Position numbers and translations under genes: made by a program
Notes under the pieces: generated by a model
Databases searched by the model: none
What the model saw: only the letters and a program-made list of their open reading frames with translations
What the model was told of the DNA's origin: nothing
In this document: in pieces, positions 1 through 5,782 of the stretch
How the letters are laid out: each line of letters starts with the position of its first letter
How positions within the stretch are numbered: the stretch's first letter is position 1
Assembly: GCA_022360595.1 (NCBI GenBank)
Contig: JAKSCN010000375.1
Span: 1-10,384 of the forward strand
DNA: 10,384 nucleotides
Reading direction: 5' to 3'
Source: Chromatiales bacterium
GTDB taxonomy: Bacteria; Pseudomonadota; Gammaproteobacteria; Chromatiales; Chromatiaceae

Positions 1-405
1 GCCCGCTTCGTCGTTCGGGATACTGACCGTCGGCACCCCGTCGCTCGCGCCGTTGATGGTGATGGTCACCGTGGTGGTGGCCACGTCACCGTCCGCGTCG
101 GTAATGCTGTAGCTGAAGGTGTCGGTCAGGCTCTGGCCCGGCAGCAGGGCATCCACCGCCGCATTGCCATTATCGAGTGTGTAGGTGTAGCTGCCGTCCG
201 CCGCGATCGCAATGCTGCCGTAGCTGCCCACCACCGTCGCGCCCACTTGGCCGCTCACGGTTGCGCCGCCGCTGTCGCCTGCCGCCACGCCGGTAACGTC
301 CACCAGTGTGTCCTGGCCCTCGTTATCGTTCGCCTTGACGTTGGCCGTCACCGTGTTCGATATCGCATCCTCAATAATACTGTTTGTATCCGCATTGGCG
401 GTCGG
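1..405 (-). repeat. VCBS-like repeat of the adhesin, GC-rich, cut by window edge
   Basis: From residue ~998 the protein shows ANADTN, an ANDNEGQD segment, G-S-Y-G-S-(I)-A-I-A-A-D-G-S-Y-T-Y-T-L-D-N, then F-S-Y-S-I-T-D-A-D-G-D and T-V-T-I-T-I-N-G. This is the classic VCBS-type repeat seen many times over in type I secreted giant proteins. It ends in VPTVSIPNDEAG at the left edge, which looks like the start of the next unit. By hand count, bases 1-360 are about 66% GC, against about 48% for 421-720, so this block differs from the rest of the gene. More copies probably follow outside the window. Confidence 0.75.
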
Positions 406-3396
406 GGCGGTATCTAGAATTTGAATATCTAATGTGTCGCTATCACTATTTGAGGTGGTATCAGTAACGGTTACAGTGAACTGATCAATAACATTGTCAT
501 TGGTTGCGTTATGGGTTTCCGCATCGCCATCTTCTACATATTCATAGCTGATCACCCAACTGCCTGGCGTGATTGCACTTGGGTTGTAACCTGTAATGGT
601 TAATGTGCCTTCGCTACCCGGGATAACCACCGGCGTTGTATTGGCGCCAGTAATATCCATACCGTCGACAGTGACTGACTGAATACCCGCTTCAGCGCTC
701 ACGGTAGCGGTGCCGGTAATGGTATCGCCGGTACCTTCGATAACGCTGTTGTCCGCAGGGGTGAGATTGGCATCAACATCTTCGATAGTAACAACAGGAC
801 CATCAGTAATGATCAGCGATACCGTTGCGATATTCGAGACATTACCCTCATCATCTTCAACGGTGTATTGGAAGCTGTCCGGTCCACTGTATTCCGAATC
901 AGGTGTGTATGAGACCGTACCATCAGGATTAACGACAACGGTGCCATGAGCAGGCTGGCTTGTAATCGTTACTGAAGTCGGAACCAGACTACCATCAGGA
1001 TCATCATCGTTGGCGAGTACATTAATAACGACCGGGTTATTTAGGCCAGTTGTCGCGTTGTCATTATCGGCCACGGGGGGCTCTTGAACATTACCGACAT
1101 TGACTGTGACTGTTGCGGTGTCGGTCCCACCATCACCATCGGTAATGGTATAGGTGAAGGTATCAATCCCATTAAAATCAGGGTCCGGGGTATAGGTGAT
1201 GGTGCCGTCCGGATTGAGCACAACGCTACCATTACTGGGACTGGAGACGCCGATTACTGTTAGTGGATCACCTTCAGGGTCGGTATCGTTGGTCAACACG
1301 CTGATGGTGACTGGCGTATCTTCATTTGTCGTCGCACTGTCGTTAATGGCATCGGGTCCGTCATTAACACTTGCAACATTAACCGTTACCAGAGCGGTGT
1401 CTTGCCCACCATTGCCATCGGTGATGGTGTAGGTGAAGGTGTCTGTACCCGAGAAGCCAGGATTGGGGGTGTATAGGAACTGCCCGTTTCCGGAGATGGT
1501 TAGTGTGCCGTTAGTCGGCTGGGTATTGCTGATAACGGCCAGTGAATCACCTTCAGGGTCAGTGTCATTACCCAATACCGAAATTAATACCGGTGTATCT
1601 TCCGGTGTATTGGCCACATCATTGACTGCATCCGGTGGATCGTTGACAGGAATGATGTGGATAATAGTCTGCGCGGTATTGCTGCTGTCATCGCCGTCAG
1701 TAACGGTGATATCAACAAAGCGATCCGTCAGTGACGGATCATCACTAAAATTGCTGAATTGAACCGCTTGAATCGCCTGTTCGTACACTGAGAGCGGCGC
1801 GCTCCCCGACAAGGTCACGGTGTTGCCACTGACTGTCGCGCTGATACCTGGCGGTAGTGATCCCACACTCAAAACATCAGCAAATTGAGGATTGGTGAGA
1901 ACAATGGTGGCGCCCTCAATATTTTGGTCATCCACGTCAACAATAACGACATCGTCATCGGCTACAGCAACCGCCGGACCATCTTCGGTGAAAGTCGTCT
2001 CATAGCCGGTGCCAACTGATGTATTATCGTTGCCATCCAGATCCAATTCAGCAGGGTCGTTAACACCCACCACATCGATGTAGGCAGTAGCAACATTGCT
2101 GTCATCATCGCCGTCGTTAACGGTTACTTCTATGACCCGGGTGATTGTGGAGGGGTTTTCACTCGTGTTTTGGAAGGTGATCGCTTCAATAGCAGCTTCA
2201 TAGTCCGCTAGAGATGCAGTGCCTGTAATTGTGACGGTAAAGCCGTCAACGGTGGCGGTCAAACCATCAGGCAGATCGCCCACACCGAGTACATCATCGG
2301 CCTGAGGGTTGGTCAGTACAATCTGGGCACTCTCAAGCATCTGATCGTCGACATCGGTAACCGATGTGTCGATATCGGCTATAGCGATAGGTGGATTACC
2401 TTCAGTGAAGGTGGTGTGGTAATCGGCGCCGTCACGGGTGCTGTCATCTGCGTCAAGGTCCAGTTCCGGCGGATCATTCACGGCGGTAACCATGATGGTG
2501 GCAACGGCCGTGTTACTGTTAAAGAGACCATCATTAACGGTCACTTCGACAATGCGTGGTGTCTCATCCGGGTCTTCAGTGGTGTTCTCAAAACCCATGC
2601 CATGGATAGCTTCAACATACTCGGACAGTGGCGCACTACCCGTCAATGTCACAGTAATCTGCCCTGGTACTGACATATCGACCTGTACATCCAGGCCGGT
2701 CACACTGTCGACATTGAGTAGGTCACCTTCCTGGGCATTGGTCAGAACGATAACCGCGGATTCGAGATTGATATCATCCTGGTCATCAATCCTCAAGTCG
2801 TCATCAGTAAACGGCAGAGCTCCGCCATTCTCTATGTAGTGGGTGACATAGCCCGTGCCCACTTCGGTACTGTCGTCGGCATCCAGATCGATCTGAGGAG
2901 GGAGAAGAATCCCCTCTTCCTCTTGTGACTGGCTGATAGCAAAATTAAGGCCTTCGGTTTCAAAACCGCTCTCGGGTGTTGTCTGGTCACCGGTTCGTTC
3001 AACGGTAACTGCAGTACCGCCTTCCCCGTCAACTGTCTCTTCACCAGCGGCAGGTGCCTCCTGGATGGTGGTCGGGTCGATCCCGGCCAGGATCGCCTCT
3101 TCAATGGATTCGATGGAGGCCGCATATTCAGAGCCATCTGCAGGCGAGGTGGTCTGGTAAACATCCATATCCAGTAGGCTTTGTGAGTTACGACCCAAAG
3201 CCAGCTCACCGCCATCATTGAAGGCGATCTCAATGCTCGCCAAATCACCCGTTTCAATTAGCTCGTCGGCGAATACGAGGTCACCGACCTGCAATACTCT
3301 GACTACACCGTCACTACTGGTCGCTGTCACTTTGCCAATCACTTGGCGAACAAAACCGATTACTTGTCCATTTCCTGAAGTTGCGCTAGTAGCCAT
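1..3396 (-). CDS. Giant LapA-type retention-module adhesin (type I secreted), 5' part; runs off left edge
   Basis: The frame is open for 1132 codons from ATG at 3396 to the window edge; I checked each codon for stops. Residues ~10-90 match the LapA retention module (VIGKV, RVLQVGDLVFADELI, LGRNSQSLLD), which plugs the outer-membrane TolC-like pore. Next come a short helix ending AGIDPTT and PAAG at residues 115-118, a LapG-type cleavage site. An acidic linker leads to three cadherin-like repeats (from residues ~170, 313, 452), three shorter Ig/cadherin-like repeats (589, 682, 775), a unique domain (~865-997) and a VCBS-like repeat from ~998. There is no cysteine in the visible part, as in many RTX adhesins. 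The C-terminal RTX and secretion signal should lie beyond the window. AGAGG precedes the ATG by about 9 nt. The role inferred is surface attachment and biofilm formation; the ligand is unknown. Confidence 0.9.
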   Translation of the reverse strand, partial: MATSATSGNGQVIGFVRQVIGKVTATSSDGVVRVLQVGDLVFADELIETGDLASIEIAFNDGGELALGRNSQSLLDMDVYQTTSPADGSEYAASIESIEEAILAGIDPTTIQEAPAAGEETVDGEGGTAVTVERTGDQTTPESGFETEGLNFAISQSQEEEGILLPPQIDLDADDSTEVGTGYVTHYIENGGALPFTDDDLRIDDQDDINLESAVIVLTNAQEGDLLNVDSVTGLDVQVDMSVPGQITVTLTGSAPLSEYVEAIHGMGFENTTEDPDETPRIVEVTVNDGLFNSNTAVATIMVTAVNDPPELDLDADDSTRDGADYHTTFTEGNPPIAIADIDTSVTDVDDQMLESAQIVLTNPQADDVLGVGDLPDGLTATVDGFTVTITGTASLADYEAAIEAITFQNTSENPSTITRVIEVTVNDGDDDSNVATAYIDVVGVNDPAELDLDGNDNTSVGTGYETTFTEDGPAVAVADDDVVIVDVDDQNIEGATIVLTNPQFADVLSVGSLPPGISATVSGNTVTLSGSAPLSVYEQAIQAVQFSNFSDDPSLTDRFVDITVTDGDDSSNTAQTIIHIIPVNDPPDAVNDVANTPEDTPVLISVLGNDTDPEGDSLAVISNTQPTNGTLTISGNGQFLYTPNPGFSGTDTFTYTITDGNGGQDTALVTVNVASVNDGPDAINDSATTNEDTPVTISVLTNDTDPEGDPLTVIGVSSPSNGSVVLNPDGTITYTPDPDFNGIDTFTYTITDGDGGTDTATVTVNVGNVQEPPVADNDNATTGLNNPVVINVLANDDDPDGSLVPTSVTITSQPAHGTVVVNPDGTVSYTPDSEYSGPDSFQYTVEDDEGNVSNIATVSLIITDGPVVTIEDVDANLTPADNSVIEGTGDTITGTATVSAEAGIQSVTVDGMDITGANTTPVVIPGSEGTLTITGYNPSAITPGSWVISYEYVEDGDAETHNATNDNVIDQFTVTVTDTTSNSDSDTLDIQILDTAPTANADTNSIIEDAISNTVTANVKANDNEGQDTLVDVTGVAAGDSGGATVSGQVGATVVGSYGSIAIAADGSYTYTLDNGNAAVDALLPGQSLTDTFSYSITDADGDVATTTVTITINGASDGVPTVSIPNDEAG
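805..1632 (-). repeat. Three tandem ~93-residue Ig/cadherin-like repeats in the adhesin
   Basis: Each unit has the pattern A-x-N-D, an NEDTPV-like strand, VL-x-ND-x-DP-(E/D)G, a PxxG(T/S) turn, G-x-(F/I/V)-x-YTP, F-x-G-x-D-(T/S)-F and T-(I/V)-x-D-x-x-G. This is the signature of bacterial tandem cadherin-like/Ig-like (Big_9 or tandem-95 type) repeats. Units begin near 1632, 1353 and 1074 with exact spacings of 279 nt; the last is about 90 codons. The first two are the closer pair: the DNA around 1131-1160 and 1404-1435 is visibly similar. The third is more diverged, with a GLNNPV strand replacing NEDTPV. Confidence 0.8.
1633..2889 (-). repeat. Three tandem ~140-residue cadherin-like repeats in the adhesin
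   Basis: The protein repeats a block opening with DLDADDST or DLDGNDNT, followed by a Gly-Tyr-Thr-Phe-Thr-Glu segment, then D-V-D-D-Q, E(S/G)A-x-IVLTN-Q, a V-T-(I/L)-(T/S)-G core, an A-I strand and V-N-D-P at the end. Starts are near 2889, 2460 and 2043, giving spacings of 143 and 139 codons. The copies are diverged at DNA level, so this is an old array and not a recent duplication. Acidic D-x-D and D-D-Q motifs suggest calcium-stabilised folds between domains, which is an inference from related bacterial adhesins. Confidence 0.8.
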
Positions 3397-3496
3397 ACTT
3401 TGAGCCTCTGCAGTTAGCTAGATATATCTGTCAGTCGGCAACACATAGAGGTCGCCCATTTAAACAGTATTGATTGTGCTGGATTGGGGGAAAGCA

Positions 3497-3522
3497 CGCT
3501 ATTGTACTTTGGTACAATAGCG
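3497..3522. promoter_or_regulatory. Perfect 11-bp inverted repeat in the regulator-adhesin intergenic region
   Basis: CGCTATTGTAC and GTACAATAGCG flank a four-base TTTG loop, about 100 bp upstream of the adhesin ATG and 31 bp downstream of the regulator stop. As RNA it would form a stable hairpin, but neither side carries a clean U-tract directly after the stem (on the minus strand the next bases are TGCTTTCCCCC), so it is a poor intrinsic terminator. The symmetric core around GTAC also fits a dimeric transcription-factor operator. It could separate adhesin expression from the secretion genes. I saw no convincing sigma-70 or sigma-54 promoter between it and the adhesin start. Confidence 0.5.
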
Positions 3523-3553
3523 CTAATATTTTGAAATTATTAAAAAATGAAAA

Positions 3554-4318
3554 CTAATGCCGCTTTACATTAATCAACAGACCGAGCTGCAGCCGATCCT
3601 TGCTGCCAGTCTTTCTGAATATGGAGCTGAGGTGCGCTTTAACTGTACGCTCGGTGATGTCAAGCTTCTGAGCTATTACCTTGTTGCTGGCTCCTTCACC
3701 CACCAGTAGCGCAATTTCACGCTCCCGTTCGGTCAAGTCAGCCAGTTTATTTTCCGCTGGGTGACGATCGGATTCCGCATGGATTGCACTGTTCAAACGG
3801 GCAACGCTATCCATGAGCTTAAACAGAAGTTTTCGCCCTAACCAGACCTCTCCCATGCGCACTACTTCGACCGCTTTGGTCAGTAGTTCGTGTGAGATAT
3901 ACCGGTTGCAATACCCCATCCCCCCTTTGGAAACCAGGTAGAGGCCTTCCTCTTCGGATGGTTGCTCAGCAAAGAAAATGAACGATGCACCGGGGTATTT
4001 CTTGCAAAAGCGCTCGGGGATCTCTCGATAGTCGCTTCCGGTTATCAATTCCAGATCGAACAGCACGATATCATTGTGGGTTTTGTCGAGTACCGAGAGC
4101 AACGCGTTCGGATCCGACACGGAGGACATCCGCCCTAAGCCATCGATAGAATCACTCCAGCGCTCTGCGATAGCGGAGTCTGCACTGCACATCACTATTT
4201 TTGTCATAGGAATCACATCGTTGGATGATCCTTTTTTGTTTGGCTGGGCGCGCGATTCTCCCTCTTCCGAAAATTCCTTTTTTTCCTCTACAGCCGGACG
4301 TAGTGATAGCTCTGCCAT
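3554..4318 (-). CDS. LuxR/NarL-family response regulator with degenerate receiver, in adhesin secretion operon
   Basis: This 254-residue protein has a charged, probably flexible N-terminus (1-38), a CheY-like receiver (~39-165) and a LuxR-type HTH (~192-250: LTEREREIALLVGEGASN, ERTVKAHLSSIFRKTG). The HTH fits well. In the receiver, Asp88 in DIVLFDLE is the likely phospho-acceptor, but the usual Ser/Thr after strand 4 is Ala117 (FIFFAE) and the usual Lys of GYLLKD is Arg139 (GYCNRY). The first strand lacks a clear acidic pair. W-L-G-R at 159-162 lies where VpsT carries its c-di-GMP-binding W[FLM][TS]R motif, though similar motifs occur in ordinary NarL members. The ATG lies five bases after the lapC-like stop, indicating co-transcription and probably coupling. 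An internal Met38 at 4207 is a possible alternative start but has no good RBS. The adhesin is the obvious candidate target. Confidence 0.9.
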   Translation of the reverse strand: MAELSLRPAVEEKKEFSEEGESRAQPNKKGSSNDVIPMTKIVMCSADSAIAERWSDSIDGLGRMSSVSDPNALLSVLDKTHNDIVLFDLELITGSDYREIPERFCKKYPGASFIFFAEQPSEEEGLYLVSKGGMGYCNRYISHELLTKAVEVVRMGEVWLGRKLLFKLMDSVARLNSAIHAESDRHPAENKLADLTEREREIALLVGEGASNKVIAQKLDITERTVKAHLSSIFRKTGSKDRLQLGLLINVKRH

Positions 4319-4323
4319 AATAG

Positions 4324-5709
4324 TTACCGTTCTCTTAGGGCTCTACCTTTAGCGCGCAGCACAGGCTTCAGAATATACTCCAATACTGTCTTCTTACCGG
4401 TCAAAATATCCACTTCGGCTTGCATACCCGGGATAATCGGCAACTGGCTCTCTGGCGTACCCAGAAAATTCATCTCCGTTCGCACACGCACCAGATAGTA
4501 GCTCTCATCCTCGCGCTCGTCTTTTATCGTATCGGCACTGATATGCTCAACTTTACCTTCAAGCGCCCCATAAATGGCAAAGTCGTAGGCCGTTAGCTTC
4601 ACAATGGCCTTCTGCCCTGGATGTAAAAAGGCGATATCCTTAGGGCCGACCCTCGCTTCAATCAGCAGCGAATCCTCTAGCGGCACTATCTCCATCAACT
4701 CCATGCCAGGCTGGATAACACCGCCCAGTGTATTGACCATTAACTGCTTTACAGTGCCTTTTACCGGTGAGCGAACCGCTGTGCGCTTCACTCGGTCCTC
4801 AAGGGCGACACTGGTCTCTTCCAGTTTGGAGAGCTCAGCCCGCACCTCATTCAGTTCAGCTCTCGCCTCACTACGGAAGCGTATCTCGATCTCAGAGACC
4901 TTCTTCTCTGCCTCATCCAGCCGGGACTGAGCCCTGGGCAACGCGAGGGTGGTCGACTCCAACTCACCGCGAATCTCATTGATCTCCTTGCGCAGACGCA
5001 GCATCTCCACTTCAGAGATGGCGCCGGCATCGACCAGTGGCTGGGAGAGTTCCAGCTCTTTTTTCACCAAAGTCAGACTGCGCTGCAACTGGGAGCGCTT
5101 AGCCTTCAGCTCGGCAATGTCCTGGCGCATCTGTTGTGACTGCTCCAGTAAAATGGCCCGATTGGTGGCCAACTGCTTGCTTTGGGAATTAAATAGCTCA
5201 TGCTCTCGCCTAATCAATTCAGGATGTTCAGCCAGCACATCCTCGGGTGCTTGTAGTGCTGTATTTCCCGCTTCAGCCTGCAGGCGCGCCGCTTTCGCCT
5301 TCAGCGCCCAATACTGCAGTTTGGTCTCTCTAAGTGACGAGGAGAACCGGGTATCATCGATCTGCAGCAGGACTTGATCCTTCTCTACCGCATCACCCTC
5401 CTTGACCAACAAGGAGGAGAGAATACCACCTTCCAGATTTTGAATGATTTGAATCTGACTGGACGGTATCACCTTGCCAGCTCCTTTGGTAACTTCATCC
5501 AGTTCGGCCCAATTCGCCCAGAGCACAGAGAGCAACAAGAACAGAAGCACCATCCAGACGATCATACGACCACCCCTGGGAGTCTCCAGCAGTACGGCCG
5601 CCGTCCGGTCATTCATGAACTCAACGTCACCACCCTTAGGTCCCCCTCTTTGGATGTTCACTGGCGCTGGTTGCTGTTTCTCTTCAGCACTTGTCTCCTG
5701 CTCTGTCAC
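4324..5709 (-). CDS. lapC: LapC-like HlyD-family membrane fusion protein of type I secretion
   Basis: This periplasmic adaptor of 461 residues, usual for the family, links the inner-membrane ABC exporter to a TolC-like outer-membrane channel. There is a cytoplasmic N-tail (1-48), one membrane segment (~49-67, MIVWMVLLFLLLSVLW) and the first half of the lipoyl/barrel-sandwich domain (~85-118, QNLEGGILSSLLVKEGDAV). A long alpha-helical coiled-coil hairpin (~122-308) follows, then the second lipoyl half (AVRSPVKGTVKQLMVNTLGG, ~311-330) and a beta-barrel end containing IIPGMQAEVDI (~425-435), the conserved HlyD-family C-terminal motif. The start is GTG, supported by TTGGAG five bases upstream and by the family-typical N-tail length. 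The gene lies 73 nt after the exporter stop and 5 nt before the regulator. The symbol is given by family and context; the substrate is inferred to be the adhesin. Confidence 0.93.
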   Translation of the reverse strand: MTEQETSAEEKQQPAPVNIQRGGPKGGDVEFMNDRTAAVLLETPRGGRMIVWMVLLFLLLSVLWANWAELDEVTKGAGKVIPSSQIQIIQNLEGGILSSLLVKEGDAVEKDQVLLQIDDTRFSSSLRETKLQYWALKAKAARLQAEAGNTALQAPEDVLAEHPELIRREHELFNSQSKQLATNRAILLEQSQQMRQDIAELKAKRSQLQRSLTLVKKELELSQPLVDAGAISEVEMLRLRKEINEIRGELESTTLALPRAQSRLDEAEKKVSEIEIRFRSEARAELNEVRAELSKLEETSVALEDRVKRTAVRSPVKGTVKQLMVNTLGGVIQPGMELMEIVPLEDSLLIEARVGPKDIAFLHPGQKAIVKLTAYDFAIYGALEGKVEHISADTIKDEREDESYYLVRVRTEMNFLGTPESQLPIIPGMQAEVDILTGKKTVLEYILKPVLRAKGRALRER

Positions 5710-5714
5710 AATTG

Positions 5715-5720
5715 CTCCAA
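5715..5720 (-). promoter_or_regulatory. Ribosome binding site TTGGAG for the GTG start of the LapC-like gene
   Basis: TTGGAG on the minus strand ends five bases before GTG at 5709. No in-frame ATG is as well placed, so this motif decides the start. A related GAGCAATT precedes the exporter ATG at 7969. Confidence 0.6.
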
Positions 5721-5782
5721 GTTTATTTTTCGATGATCAACAGCACTAGTCCTGTTTTCGAACCTTTTCATTTCTTCACAAT

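Noticed and set aside
2416..2839. Plus-strand open frames antisense to the adhesin, such as 2438-2839
   Set aside because: They are shadows of a repeat-rich, stop-poor minus-strand gene. Their products are Ser/Thr/Val-rich with no recognisable domain, and they have no convincing RBS.
3397..3496. Sigma-54 or sigma-70 promoter for the adhesin
   Set aside because: No GG/GC pair at sigma-54 spacing, and no pair of good -35/-10 boxes at 16-18 bp, could be found by eye.
4604..5377. Plus-strand open frames over the membrane fusion protein gene
   Set aside because: They lie wholly inside a clear HlyD-family gene on the other strand. Their Ser/Arg-rich composition is typical of antisense translation.
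5739..5756. AACAG/CTGTT inverted repeat between the exporter and fusion protein genes
   Set aside because: Only five base pairs with an eight-base loop and no U-tract; it is likely to be chance.
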